A stretch of 64,000 nucleotides of DNA from Chitinophagaceae bacterium (GCA_947459295.1 CANHCY010000002.1:40469-104468), one strand, 5' to 3'. Counted from the stretch's first letter, positions 40,808-51,118 are shown. Numbers and translations: made by a program. Notes: generated from the sequence alone by a model not told the origin.

Positions 40808-40995
40808 CGATTAAGAATGGGCAAAATCAGCCTTTTTGAGGCTAAAAGGCCTAATTTTTTAGTATAAAGTTAATTTTTAGGGTGTATGTAGCCATTTTTA
40901 GTTGGTAAAACGTATAAAAAAATTTAATTTTCTGTTAAATACGTGATTTTTTAGCTTATTTTTAGAAACATATACTCTAAATTAATTTTGATACA

Positions 40996-41280
40996 ATGAG
41001 AAAATCAGATCTCATCAACCAGATTTCAGACAAAACAGGTATTCCAAAAGTGGACGTACTCGTTACGCTTGAAACCATGTTTAAAGAGGTAAAAGAAAGT
41101 CTCTCTAACGGCCAAAACATTTATATACGTGGCTTTGGGAGCTTTATTACCAAAAAACGTGCAGCTAAAATTGGTAGAAATATCAAAAAAAATATAGCTG
41201 TGGAAATTCCTGAACATTATATTCCTGCCTTCAAACCAGCAAAAGAATTTGTTACTGAAGTGAAAAGCAAGCTCAAGTAA
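40996..41280 (+). CDS. HU/IHF-family DNA-binding protein
   Basis: MRKSDLINQISDKTGIPKVDVLVTLETMFKEVKESLSNGQNIYIRGFGSFITKKRAAKIGRNI. Confidence 0.93.
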   Translation: MRKSDLINQISDKTGIPKVDVLVTLETMFKEVKESLSNGQNIYIRGFGSFITKKRAAKIGRNIKKNIAVEIPEHYIPAFKPAKEFVTEVKSKLK

Positions 41281-41311
41281 AGCTAACTTCGCGTCCTAAT
41301 TCTTTTCGAAA

Positions 41312-42160
41312 GTGAAAAAAAAGCAATTACTCCTTATCGGCGGAGCCATACTCCTATTTGCCATTTTATTGTACATGGGATCTACCGTAGCGCCTAAAAA
41401 ACCGGCAGTAGCAGCAAATGGTGAACATAAAGCTGATAATCAACACCTTGAGTTCAAAGACCTACTCCTAAAAGCAAAAGAAAAAATCAGTCCAGAGCAG
41501 GCTTTACGCCTAAATAGCCTCGAAAATAGTGTGGTTAGAGGGGATGTAAAAGACCAGAAAATACACGTTTACCACCAGCTAGCTAGGTTCTGGTCAGACT
41601 CGGCCAAACTGTTTGAACCCTATGCTTGGTACACCGGCGAAGCAGCTAAATTGGAAAATTCTGAAAAAAGCCTCACCTTTGCCGCCCAACTGTATATAGA
41701 CAACCTAGTTACGGAAGGTGACCCAGCCATGCAACACTGGTTGGCAGAACAAGCAAAAGATCTTTTAGATAAAGCTTTAGTTATCAATCCAAACAACGAT
41801 TCTAGTAAAATTGGTTTGGGTGCTTGCTACATATTTGGAAACATTTCAAACAATCCGATGGAGGGTATTTTACCCATCAGAGACATTGTTCAAAAAAATC
41901 CAAACAACCTATATGCTCAAATGATTTTGGGATTGGGTGGTAAAAAAAGCGGGCAGTTAGATAAAGCCATTGAGCGCTTCTTACTAATAGTAAATAAAGA
42001 TCCAGAAAACCTGGAAGCAATATTTCATTTAGCAGAATGTTACGAGATGCACAACGACAAACCAAATGCAGTAAAGTGGTATACTCTTGCAGCAAAAAAA
42101 GTTAAAGTGCCCGAAGCAAAAGAAGCAATCGCTAAAAGAATTGCGGAATTGAATAAATAA
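41312..42160 (+). CDS. Tetratricopeptide-repeat membrane-anchored protein (GTG start)
   Basis: N-terminal TM segment; TPR-like repeats (LYAQMILGLGGKKSGQLDKAIERFLLIVNKDPENLEAIFHLAECYE). Confidence 0.82.
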   Translation: MKKKQLLLIGGAILLFAILLYMGSTVAPKKPAVAANGEHKADNQHLEFKDLLLKAKEKISPEQALRLNSLENSVVRGDVKDQKIHVYHQLARFWSDSAKLFEPYAWYTGEAAKLENSEKSLTFAAQLYIDNLVTEGDPAMQHWLAEQAKDLLDKALVINPNNDSSKIGLGACYIFGNISNNPMEGILPIRDIVQKNPNNLYAQMILGLGGKKSGQLDKAIERFLLIVNKDPENLEAIFHLAECYEMHNDKPNAVKWYTLAAKKVKVPEAKEAIAKRIAELNK

Positions 42161-42191
42161 ATTATTATTAACAAATAAAATTACTCCCTGT

Positions 42192-42287
42192 ATGCCTTGT
42201 GGTAAGAAGAGAAAGCGTCATAAAATTGCGACACACAAACGTAAGAAACGCCTAAGAAAGAATCGTCATAAGAAGAAGAACAAGTAA
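42192..42287 (+). CDS. 31-aa very basic small protein, AURKAIP1/COX24 (bS22-like) family candidate
   Basis: MPCGKKRKRHKIATHKRKKRLRKNRHKKKNK; absent from the ORF track because of length; followed by a strong terminator. Confidence 0.8.
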   Translation: MPCGKKRKRHKIATHKRKKRLRKNRHKKKNK

Positions 42288-42312
42288 TTGTTGATTCCTT
42301 ACTGACTTATAC

Positions 42313-42345
42313 AAACACGCCCTATCTAAACCATAGGGCGTGTTT
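42313..42345 (+). terminator. Intrinsic terminator-like hairpin after the small basic ORF
   Basis: AAACACGCCCTAT-ctaaacc-ATAGGGCGTGTTT, 13-bp perfect stem. Confidence 0.8.
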
Positions 42346-42480
42346 AACACTTATCTGTATCTAGCCCCTTATTTCCTTTTCTGCAACTTTTCCTATTTCC
42401 TTCCTTGATAGGGCTTTGATTGTTAAGATATGGTTGTATACACATGCCGCCCAAAGGGCAGGTGATTTTGTATTTAAAAG

Positions 42481-44040
42481 TTGCTCATTTTGAACAAAGA
42501 ACTTATTATAAACGCTACGCCCACGGGTGTAGAAATTGCTTTGCTAGAAGACAAAAAACTAGTGGAGTTACACAACGAAAAAACCGATGCAAATTTTGCA
42601 GTGGGTGACCTTTACCTCGGTAAAGTAAAAAAAATAATTCCTGGACTTAACGCTGCTTTTGTAGACGTAGGTTTTGAGAAAGACGCTTTTTTACATTATT
42701 CCGATTTAAGCCCTTACGCCAAATCCATTATTAAATATACGCAAGCAGCGATGTCTGATAAAAGCGATCACGGATTTGATTTTGCACGCTTTCAATCAGA
42801 ACCTGAAATTATAAAAACAGGAAAAATAAACGAAGTATTAAATGGTAAGCCAAACGTACTCGTTCAAATTTTAAAAGAACCGATTGCAGCAAAGGGACCT
42901 CGTTTAAGTTGCGAACTTTCTTTACCGGGGAGATTTGTAGTGGTGACGCCTTTTAATGAAATTGTAGCGGTCTCTAAAAAAATACATTCTTCGGAAGAAA
43001 GAAAAAGATTACACAAAATTGTAGAAGCCATTAGGCCTAAAAATTTTGGTGTGATTGTGCGTACTGCTGCAGAAGGTAAATCAACAGCAGAGCTTCACCA
43101 AGACATGTTATCATTAGTTGAAACATGGAAAACAATTCAAGCCAATTTAAAAGGCGCTGTAGCCCCTGTTCGTATTTTAAGTGAAGAAACTAAAACAACG
43201 AGTATTTTAAGGGATTTGCTTAGTGCCGATTTTAATAGAATTGTTGTGAATGACAAATCACTGCACGAAGTAACGCAGCGTTATATTCAGCGCATTGCAC
43301 CGGATAAAACAGATATTGTAACACAGTACAAAGATGGTCTTCCCATTTTTGATCATTTTGGTGTAACCAAACAAGTAAAAGCTTCGTTTGGCAAAACGGT
43401 AAACCTTCCAAGTGGCGCTTATTTAATTATTGAGCACACCGAAGCGCTGCATGTTATTGACGTCAATAGTGGGTATAAGAGCGTAAGCAACAGCCAAGAA
43501 GAAAATGCACTAGAAACTAATTTAGAAGCTGCAGAAGAGATTTCTAGACAATTACGACTTAGAGATATTGGTGGCATCATTGTGGTTGATTTTATTGACA
43601 TGAAACTTCCTGACAATAAAAGAAAAGTCCAAGAAGCCATGGATACTTTTATGAAAGCAGATCGTGCCAAACATTCGGTACTTCCTATTTCTAAATTTGG
43701 TCTTTTACAAGTAACGCGCCAAAGAATGCGTCCAGAAGTAAATATCAATACTTCTGAAAATTGCACGGCATGTAATGGAACCGGAAAAATGACTTCAGCT
43801 TTATTATTAGAAGATGAAATAGAAAATAAACTGGTTTATTTGGCTTCTCACGCCCATAAAAAGCTTCAAATGGTGGTTCACCCTATTATTGCGGCCTATT
43901 TAACCAAGGGGCTCTTTAGCAACAAACTAAGCAAAATGCGTAAAAAGCATGGTGTAAAGCTAAGTTTGGAGGAAAATACCAACTACCATCTTACCGAATT
44001 CAGGTTTTTTGACGCTCAGGAGGAGGAAATTAAGTTTTAA
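42481..44040 (+). CDS. rng: Rne/Rng-family ribonuclease
   Basis: GDLYLGKVKKIIPGLNAAFVDVGFEKDAFLHYSDL, IGGIIVVDFIDM, CTACNGTGKM zinc link; start codon uncertain. Confidence 0.95.
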   Translation: MLILNKELIINATPTGVEIALLEDKKLVELHNEKTDANFAVGDLYLGKVKKIIPGLNAAFVDVGFEKDAFLHYSDLSPYAKSIIKYTQAAMSDKSDHGFDFARFQSEPEIIKTGKINEVLNGKPNVLVQILKEPIAAKGPRLSCELSLPGRFVVVTPFNEIVAVSKKIHSSEERKRLHKIVEAIRPKNFGVIVRTAAEGKSTAELHQDMLSLVETWKTIQANLKGAVAPVRILSEETKTTSILRDLLSADFNRIVVNDKSLHEVTQRYIQRIAPDKTDIVTQYKDGLPIFDHFGVTKQVKASFGKTVNLPSGAYLIIEHTEALHVIDVNSGYKSVSNSQEENALETNLEAAEEISRQLRLRDIGGIIVVDFIDMKLPDNKRKVQEAMDTFMKADRAKHSVLPISKFGLLQVTRQRMRPEVNINTSENCTACNGTGKMTSALLLEDEIENKLVYLASHAHKKLQMVVHPIIAAYLTKGLFSNKLSKMRKKHGVKLSLEENTNYHLTEFRFFDAQEEEIKF

Positions 44041-44126
44041 CAGTCCCTGCATTAAAATATTTTTTGATATTATAAATAATTATAATACTAATAAATTTTC
44101 CCACCTCAAGCGTAGAGAACAAATTT

Positions 44127-44149
44127 AAAAAGGCCAATTTGGCCTTTTT
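44127..44149 (+). terminator. Terminator downstream of rng
   Basis: AAAAAGGCC-AATTT-GGCCTTTTT with T-run. Confidence 0.75.
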
Positions 44150-44289
44150 TTTATCCAAAATTGGCCAAAAAATACCCCAAAAACACACCGCGTCAAACTG
44201 TCGGACCCGACCTGGCCTAATTGTCAGGCTTAGGGCCTTATTACGAAGATAATCGTAGATTAAATTTCCCGTAAATCTCAAAAAATATT

Positions 44290-44376
44290 TTGCCATCTGC
44301 CCCATTATTGTACCTTAGCTGTAGAATTTAATGGGTTAGTAAGTAATAAGGGCCAGTAGCAATGCTGGCCCTTTTA
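44290..44376 (+). ncRNA. Candidate small RNA unit: promoter TTG-N18-TACCTTAG plus terminator
   Basis: TTG at 44290-44292, TACCTTAG at 44311-44318, hairpin AAGGGCCAG-tagcaatg-CTGGCCCTT at 44348-44373 followed by TTTT; no ORF. Confidence 0.35.
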
Positions 44377-44532
44377 CATGCCTACTACCACTGCATTTCA
44401 GCAGATTTACCTTGTTTTTTCTAGACGCATTTTTGCAAACATTTACTTGTATTTTCCTCCTTTTTTTACAATACGAACAATGGTTATTTTTTCAATCACG
44501 CGATTCTAATTTTTCTGAAATATCTTTATGCA

Positions 44533-45903
44533 ATGAGTAAAATAAAATCTGCTTTTTTTTGTAGCAATTGTGGTTATGAAAGTGCAAAATGGATTGGAAA
44601 ATGTCCAAGTTGTGCGGAGTGGAATACTTTTTCCGAAGAAATTATTGATAAAGGAATTCAGAAGGATCAAAATTGGGATTCTTACCATGAACAAAAGCGC
44701 AATTCAAAAATAATTGCACTCGATGAAGTAAAAACATCCGAAGAAAAAAGAATCATTTCAAAAGATCCAGAACTTAACCGCGTACTTGGTGGTGGTATTG
44801 TGATGGGAAGCATTGTACTAGTTGCTGGAGAGCCCGGAATCGGAAAAAGTACTTTGTTTTTACAAAATGGGCTACAAGCCACCGATCAGGTTGTATTATA
44901 CATTAGTGGAGAGGAAAGTGAGCAGCAAATCAAAATGCGTGCAGATCGACTTAAAATCCCCAATAACAATTTTTACCTGCTCACCGAAACCAATACATCT
45001 ATCATTTTTGCAGAAATAAAAAAATTAAAACCAACACTTGTCATTGTTGATTCGATTCAAACCCTGCAATCAAGTTTGATTGATTCAGCCGCAGGATCTG
45101 TTTCTCAAATCAGAGAATGCGCTGCCGAATTTCAGAAGTTTGCGAAGCAAACAAACACCCCTGTATTTTTAATTGGCCATATCACCAAAGACGGCGCCAT
45201 AGCGGGTCCTAAGGTATTAGAGCATATGGTGGATACCGTTTTACAATTTGAAGGAGACAGACATTATGCCTACCGAATTTTACGTACGTTAAAGAATAGA
45301 TTTGGTAGTACTGCAGAGTTGGGCATTTACGAAATGACTGGCGAAGGGATGCGTGTTGTTTCCAATCCTTCCGAAATTTTAATTGCACAAAGAGAAGATA
45401 GTTTAAGCGGTTCTGCCATCGCTGCAACACTTGAAGGCGCAAGACCATTATTATTAGAAGTACAGGCGCTCGTTACCCAAAGTGTCTACGGAACGCCACA
45501 AAGAACTGTAACTGGTTTTGACCTTCGAAGATTACAATTATTACTGGCCGTTTTAGAAAAAAGAGGCGGATTTCAATTTGGCATGAAAGATGTTTTTGTA
45601 AATATTGCGGGCGGTATAAAAATAGAAGACCCTTCTACCGACCTTGCCATCATTTGCGCCCTATTATCGTCTTATGAAGACGTTCCACTGCCACATCATA
45701 TCTGTTTTGCTGGTGAAGTAGGGTTAAATGGAGAAATTAGAGCCGTGAACCGAATTGAACAAAGAATTGCAGAAGCTGAAAAGCTAGGATTTGAAAAAAT
45801 TATCGTGTCGAGCTACAATAAAAAAAGCTTCAACCCTAAAGCATATAGCATTAAAGTATTGGCATTAAGTAGAGTGGATGAAGTATATCAACAGCTATTT
45901 TAG
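44533..45903 (+). CDS. radA: DNA repair protein RadA
   Basis: FCSNCGYESAKWIGKCPSCAEWNTF, GEPGIGKSTLFLQ, KNRFGSTAELGIYEM. Confidence 0.97.
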   Translation: MSKIKSAFFCSNCGYESAKWIGKCPSCAEWNTFSEEIIDKGIQKDQNWDSYHEQKRNSKIIALDEVKTSEEKRIISKDPELNRVLGGGIVMGSIVLVAGEPGIGKSTLFLQNGLQATDQVVLYISGEESEQQIKMRADRLKIPNNNFYLLTETNTSIIFAEIKKLKPTLVIVDSIQTLQSSLIDSAAGSVSQIRECAAEFQKFAKQTNTPVFLIGHITKDGAIAGPKVLEHMVDTVLQFEGDRHYAYRILRTLKNRFGSTAELGIYEMTGEGMRVVSNPSEILIAQREDSLSGSAIAATLEGARPLLLEVQALVTQSVYGTPQRTVTGFDLRRLQLLLAVLEKRGGFQFGMKDVFVNIAGGIKIEDPSTDLAIICALLSSYEDVPLPHHICFAGEVGLNGEIRAVNRIEQRIAEAEKLGFEKIIVSSYNKKSFNPKAYSIKVLALSRVDEVYQQLF

Positions 45904-45979
45904 CAACAATAAACACGCATTAAAATATTTCTGCGGTTAATTTTTATTCGTTCTAATTTAATGAGGGTAAGTTGGATAA

Positions 45980-46696
45980 ATGCAAACCACTTTTTTACCC
46001 AAACTTTATAATTGGATTGACCCTATTTTTTGGCTCTATTTTCCTAAAAACTGCCCTGCCTGCGGCAGGCCTCTTCGGCTCTTTGGGGCCAATATTTGTG
46101 GCCGGTGCAGCCAAAACCTACCCGAAACCCACTTTTTTGAGGCCCCGGGCAACCCTATCGAAAAAATATTTTACGGTAGGCTTACCATTGGTGCTGGAGC
46201 AGCCGCCTGGTACTTTCATAAAAACTCGGCCCTTCAGGCCTTACTTTTTCAATTAAAATACAAATCCAACAAAGAAGTAGGCCTATTTATTGGAAAGCAA
46301 ATGGGGTCTCTATTGGCCGCTTCGGAGCGGTTTGCTAGCATTGACGGGCTAGTACCTGTGCCGCTTCATGCCCAAGCACTCTCAAAAAGGGGTTTTAATC
46401 AGGCAGCGCTCATTTGTGAAGGCATTAGTCAAGTCTGGCACAAACCGGTGTACACGGAGGCCATTGTTAGAAATAAACGTACCAACACTCAAACCAAACA
46501 AAGCAGGGCTGAGCGCTGGGACAATATGGAAAACGCATTTACCATAAAAGACCCGGCATCCATTACGGGTAAGCACATTTTGCTGATTGATGATGTGATA
46601 ACAACGGGTGCTACCATTGAAGCCTGTGGTAAAACCTTATTAACAGTTGAGGGTGCAAGGGTTAGTGTAGCAGCGGCCGCTTATCCATTAAAATAG
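45980..46696 (+). CDS. ComF-family phosphoribosyltransferase-like protein
   Basis: CPACGRPLRLFGANICGRCSQ zinc finger; LLIDDVITTGATIEAC PRPP-binding motif. Confidence 0.92.
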   Translation: MQTTFLPKLYNWIDPIFWLYFPKNCPACGRPLRLFGANICGRCSQNLPETHFFEAPGNPIEKIFYGRLTIGAGAAAWYFHKNSALQALLFQLKYKSNKEVGLFIGKQMGSLLAASERFASIDGLVPVPLHAQALSKRGFNQAALICEGISQVWHKPVYTEAIVRNKRTNTQTKQSRAERWDNMENAFTIKDPASITGKHILLIDDVITTGATIEACGKTLLTVEGARVSVAAAAYPLK

Positions 46697-46787
46697 TTAT
46701 GCTGCGTATTTTTTCGGAAATTGCAGCTACATTCAACAAATAAAGAATGCCATTGTTATGCTTACTAAACAAACACAATAATACACC

Positions 46788-47318
46788 ATGAAAAATCTCA
46801 TCTTAATAGCTACCTTATTTATGTTACAATCTTTTACACCTCCACCAAGTAATAGTATACATCAGTTTACCATTAAATCAATTGATGGTGGCGTGATTGA
46901 TTTTTCGAAATTTAAAGGAAAGAAAATTTTAGTAGTAAACACAGCGTCTGAGTGTGGGTATACGCCTCAGTACGAAGCACTTCAAAAATTAGCAGATACC
47001 TACAAAGACAAATTGGTTGTAGTTGGTTTTCCTGCCAATAATTTTGGTGGACAAGAACCAGGCACCGATGCAGAAATTAAACAGTTTTGCAAAGCAAGAT
47101 TTGGTGTTACTTTTCCACTCGCTAGCAAAATAAGTGTAACCGGAAATGATATGGCGCCAGTTTATAAGTGGCTTACACAAAAAAAAGACAACGGCGTTTT
47201 AGATGCAACCATCAAATGGAATTTCAATAAATTTTTACTAGATGAAAATGGTAAAATGATTGCTTATTTTCCAAGCAGCACCAAACCCGATAGTCCAGAA
47301 ATTACTGGCAAACTATAA
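46788..47318 (+). CDS. Glutathione peroxidase (Cys type)
   Basis: LVVNTASECGYTPQYEALQKL, VVGFPANNFGGQEPGTDAEIKQFC, IKWNFNKFL. Confidence 0.95.
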   Translation: MKNLILIATLFMLQSFTPPPSNSIHQFTIKSIDGGVIDFSKFKGKKILVVNTASECGYTPQYEALQKLADTYKDKLVVVGFPANNFGGQEPGTDAEIKQFCKARFGVTFPLASKISVTGNDMAPVYKWLTQKKDNGVLDATIKWNFNKFLLDENGKMIAYFPSSTKPDSPEITGKL

Positions 47319-47339
47319 CCGCTACTAAAGGCCCACACA

Positions 47340-48539
47340 TTGGTATTTAAAGACATTATTGGACAAGCTTCTGTTAAGGCGCACTTAATTGATATGGTGC
47401 AGCATAACCGCTTAAGCCATGCCCTTTTATTTTTAGGAAAAGAAGGATCTGGTGCACTTCCGCTTGCGATAAACTTTGCACAATTTGTAGTGAGCCAACC
47501 CGCAGCTAGTGAACCTGTCGCTGATTTGTTTGGCGGCTTCACAGCTATTGAATCCGGGCCCGCTTATAAATCTCCAGAAGATTTAGCAGAAGACCCTTCT
47601 TATTTGAGAGCCGCAAAATTATTACATCCCGATTTACATTTTTCGTATCCGGTTATTTCAAAAAAGCCTGGCGAAAAACCAGTAAGTGCCGATTATATTG
47701 CTGATTGGAGAGATTTTTATTTGCAGTTTCCGTACGGTAATATTTATGACTGGTTACAATTTATTGGTGCCGAAAATAAACAAGGAAATATTACCGCAGA
47801 AGAGTGCAACGAGATCATTCATAAACTCAGTTTAAAAAGTTTTGAAAGCGCATACAAAGTATTGGTACTTTGGATGCCAGAATATTTAGGTAAAGAAGGG
47901 AATAAATTACTCAAGCTTATTGAAGAGCCACCACCCAACACTTTATTTATTTTAGTAGCAGAAAGCGAAGAACAAATTTTACCTACCCTTTTAAGTAGGT
48001 GTCAGCTCATCAGAGTACCCCTACTATCTAACGAAGAAGTAGAAAACGCTTTGTTTGAAAGAGCCAAAGCTAGTAAAGAAACAGCCAGTCAAATTGCGGG
48101 TATCGCAGAAGGCAATTACCGCGAGGCATTACAACTTTTGCAACACTCAGAAGAAGATTGGCATTCTTATTTAAGAGAATGGTTAAATGCCACTTTAAAA
48201 GGAGGGCCAGCAGCTCAGGTGAAGTTTACCGAAGAAGCCGCTAAACTGGGCAGAGAAAAACAAAAACAGTTTTTGCGCTACTTTAACCACCTCCTTCAAA
48301 TGAGCATCCGTATTAAAGTACTAGGGGCCGACCAGGTGAAAATGGGAGACCAAGAAAAGGATTTCGCGATTCGTTTAAATAAAATTGCTTCTGTAAGCCA
48401 GCAACAAGCCATCATTGAAGAACTTGATAAAGCCTCCTATTATATAGAGCGCAACGCCAATGGCAAAATGCTATTTCAGGCCCTTACCCTTAAACTCTAC
48501 CACATCATTCAAAACAAAACCTTAATTTTGAATGATTAG
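47340..48539 (+). CDS. holB: DNA polymerase III subunit delta'
   Basis: IGQASVKAHLIDMVQHNRLSHALLFLGKEGSGALPLA, NKLLKLIEEPPPNTLFILVAESEEQILPTLLSRCQ. Confidence 0.9.
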   Translation: MVFKDIIGQASVKAHLIDMVQHNRLSHALLFLGKEGSGALPLAINFAQFVVSQPAASEPVADLFGGFTAIESGPAYKSPEDLAEDPSYLRAAKLLHPDLHFSYPVISKKPGEKPVSADYIADWRDFYLQFPYGNIYDWLQFIGAENKQGNITAEECNEIIHKLSLKSFESAYKVLVLWMPEYLGKEGNKLLKLIEEPPPNTLFILVAESEEQILPTLLSRCQLIRVPLLSNEEVENALFERAKASKETASQIAGIAEGNYREALQLLQHSEEDWHSYLREWLNATLKGGPAAQVKFTEEAAKLGREKQKQFLRYFNHLLQMSIRIKVLGADQVKMGDQEKDFAIRLNKIASVSQQQAIIEELDKASYYIERNANGKMLFQALTLKLYHIIQNKTLILND

Positions 48540-48627
48540 CATGGATATGACCTCCATGCAAACCGCTTGATAATACATAAATTATTGTTTATCAAGCACT
48601 TATTAACTAATAGTATAACTATATAAT

Positions 48628-49953
48628 ATGGGCTGTGGATCTTGTGGAACAAGTAAACCTGGTGGTTGCCAAAGTAATGGCGGCTGTAGCACAGGTGGAT
48701 GTAACCGTTTAAACGTTCACGATTGGCTTTTAAACCTTCCTTTTAGCGACCCCGAAAGCAACTGCAAAATTGTAGAAGTAAGCTTCAAACAAGGCAGTCG
48801 CAAAGAATATTTTAGAAATGCGACCCTTCAATTTTTTGAAAAAGGAGACTATGTAACACTGGAAGGTGTGAGTGGTTTTGACGTAGGTGAAGTAAGCCTT
48901 ACTGGTGAACTAGTGCGCATGCAGCTTAAAAAAAATAAGCTCGACGAAAACAGCCCAGAAATTAAAAAAATTATTCGCCGCGCCACAGAAAGAGATATCG
49001 AAGCTTTTCATATTAGCAAAGGCCGCGAAAAAGATATTTTAGCCAGAAGTAGAGCCGCAGCGATGGAATTAAAACTTCAAATGAAACTTAGTGAAGTGGA
49101 AATTCAGGCAGATGGTAAAAAAGCAACTTTCTTTTACACTGCAGACGACCGTGTAGACTTTAGAGAACTCATTAAAAAATACGCTACCGACTTTAAATTT
49201 AAAGTGGAAATGCGTCAGATAGGTATCCGTCAAGAAGCTGCAAAGCTTGGTGGCATTGGATCTTGCGGTAGAGAGCTTTGTTGTAGCACATGGTTACACG
49301 ACTTTAAAAGTGTAAACACCACTGCTGCACGTTATCAAAACTTGTCTATCAATCAAACCAAACTCAGTGGACAGTGTGGTAGGTTAAAATGTTGTTTAAA
49401 CTTTGAATTAGACACCTACTTAGATGCACTGCAAAACTTCCCTGATTACGCAGATTCATTAGATACTGCCATGGGCACGGCGCATCTCATTAAAAAAGAT
49501 ATTTTCAAAAACTTAATGTGGTACATCTTACCTAATAATTCAAAACATTATCCACTTACCATACAGCGCGTAAAAGAAATTAAACGCCTCAATGGACAGG
49601 GTGTAAAAGTTGACGAGTTACAAGCGGTAGAAGTAACCAGCAGTAAACCTAAAGAAGTAGAACCAGCATTTGCGGATGTGGTTGGACAAATTAGTTTACG
49701 CTCATTAGAAAGAAACGATAAGAGAAGAAGAGACAATAATAGAGATAACAGAGGCGACAATCGCGGACCTAACAACAACAGGCCAAATAACAATGGTCCA
49801 AGACCAAACAATAACGGACCAAGACCGGACCGCGGACCTAATAATAACGGACCTAGGCCTAATAACAACGGACCTCGCCCTAACAATAGACCAAGACCTA
49901 ATAACAACGGCCCTAGGCCAGCTCAGGATGCTCCAAAAGCACCTGATCAATAG
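48628..49953 (+). CDS. PSP1/RicT-family protein with N/P/R-rich repetitive C-terminal tail
   Basis: GGIGSCGRELCCSTWL, LSGQCGRLKCCLNFELD; tail contains repeated NNNGPRP. Confidence 0.92.
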   Translation: MGCGSCGTSKPGGCQSNGGCSTGGCNRLNVHDWLLNLPFSDPESNCKIVEVSFKQGSRKEYFRNATLQFFEKGDYVTLEGVSGFDVGEVSLTGELVRMQLKKNKLDENSPEIKKIIRRATERDIEAFHISKGREKDILARSRAAAMELKLQMKLSEVEIQADGKKATFFYTADDRVDFRELIKKYATDFKFKVEMRQIGIRQEAAKLGGIGSCGRELCCSTWLHDFKSVNTTAARYQNLSINQTKLSGQCGRLKCCLNFELDTYLDALQNFPDYADSLDTAMGTAHLIKKDIFKNLMWYILPNNSKHYPLTIQRVKEIKRLNGQGVKVDELQAVEVTSSKPKEVEPAFADVVGQISLRSLERNDKRRRDNNRDNRGDNRGPNNNRPNNNGPRPNNNGPRPDRGPNNNGPRPNNNGPRPNNRPRPNNNGPRPAQDAPKAPDQ

Positions 49954-51118
49954 AACTTGTTATAACTGCGCAAGCGGCACGAATTTCGGCTTCAGTAATG
50001 ATAAGTGGAGGTGCTACCCTAATACGGTCGGGTGCAAATAAAAACCAATCGGTTATCAGTCCATTTTGTACGCAGGTATGCGCCACACTTTGCGCGAGCG
50101 CATCTGAAGTAAACTGCAAAGAAAACCAAAGTCCAATACCCTGCATTTGAATAATGGCAGGATGCTGCAGTAAGGTTTTTAATAATTCACTTTTTGCAGG
50201 AACAGTATCTATCCATTTTTGTTCCGTTAAAATTTCAAAAGCTTTTTTACCCGCAGCACAACTTACCGGGTGTCCACCAAAAGTAGTGATATGACCAAGC
50301 ACCGGTGCCACGGTTAAAGTGCTCATGAGTTTGTGACTCGAAATAAAAGCACCAAGCGGCATGCCACCACCAAGCGCTTTACCAACGAGTAAGACATCAG
50401 GCACTACACCCATTTGCTCAAACGCAAAAAGTGAACCCGTACGTCCAAAGCCAGATTGTATTTCATCAAAAATTAAAAGCACACAGTGCGCATCACATTT
50501 TTTTCGAATAGCAGCAAGCCATTCTTTTTTACCAACCGTTACGCCACTCTCTGCTTGCACAGGTTCTACAATCACACAGGCCACCGATCCATCAATGGCA
50601 TCTACAAGCGCATCATCGTTATAATTGAAATGATATACTTCAGGTAAGAGTGGTCTAAATGCATTACGCCAATACTCATCCCCCATTACACTTAAAGCAC
50701 CTTGCGTACTGCCATGATAGGCTTTATTACAAGCAATAATTTTTGTTTTACCCGTAACACGCTTGGCTAGTTTAAGTGCGCCCTCTGTGGCTTCGGCGCC
50801 ACTACTTGTAAAATAAACGCAGTCTAAATTTTCAGGTAAATGACTAGCCAGTAACGAAGCATATTGCACTTGCGGACTTTCAATAAACTCGCCATACACA
50901 ATCAGATGCATGTATTTTGCAGCCTGCTCTTGCACCGCTTTTACAACTTCCGGATGGCTATGCCCAATATTACAAACACTAAAACCAGCAATAAAATCGG
51001 TGTAGGTTTTACCATGCACATCGGTGAGGGTGACGCCTGCAGCTTCCACCATTTCGATACCAATGGGCGCCTCGGATGTTTGTGCGACGTGCTGTAAAAA
51101 AAGTTGACGGTTGTTCAT
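49913..51118 (-). CDS. Class III aminotransferase (acetylornithine aminotransferase-like)
   Basis: YTDFIAGFSVCNIGHSHPEVV, YFTSSGAEATEGALKLAK, LLIFDEIQSGFGRTG, GKALGGGMPLGAF. Confidence 0.93.
   Translation of the reverse strand: MNNRQLFLQHVAQTSEAPIGIEMVEAAGVTLTDVHGKTYTDFIAGFSVCNIGHSHPEVVKAVQEQAAKYMHLIVYGEFIESPQVQYASLLASHLPENLDCVYFTSSGAEATEGALKLAKRVTGKTKIIACNKAYHGSTQGALSVMGDEYWRNAFRPLLPEVYHFNYNDDALVDAIDGSVACVIVEPVQAESGVTVGKKEWLAAIRKKCDAHCVLLIFDEIQSGFGRTGSLFAFEQMGVVPDVLLVGKALGGGMPLGAFISSHKLMSTLTVAPVLGHITTFGGHPVSCAAGKKAFEILTEQKWIDTVPAKSELLKTLLQHPAIIQMQGIGLWFSLQFTSDALAQSVAHTCVQNGLITDWFLFAPDRIRVAPPLIITEAEIRAACAVITSSIDQVLLEHPELA

Noticed and set aside
44030-44305. 91-aa minus-strand ORF in the rng-radA intergenic region
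   Set aside because: Overlaps the rng terminator, no recognisable domain or promoter; likely spurious.
49548-49950. Antisense ORFs (49548-49907, 49705-49950) rich in Leu/Gly or Ser/Val
   Set aside because: Mirror translations of the repetitive RicT tail; no independent coding evidence.
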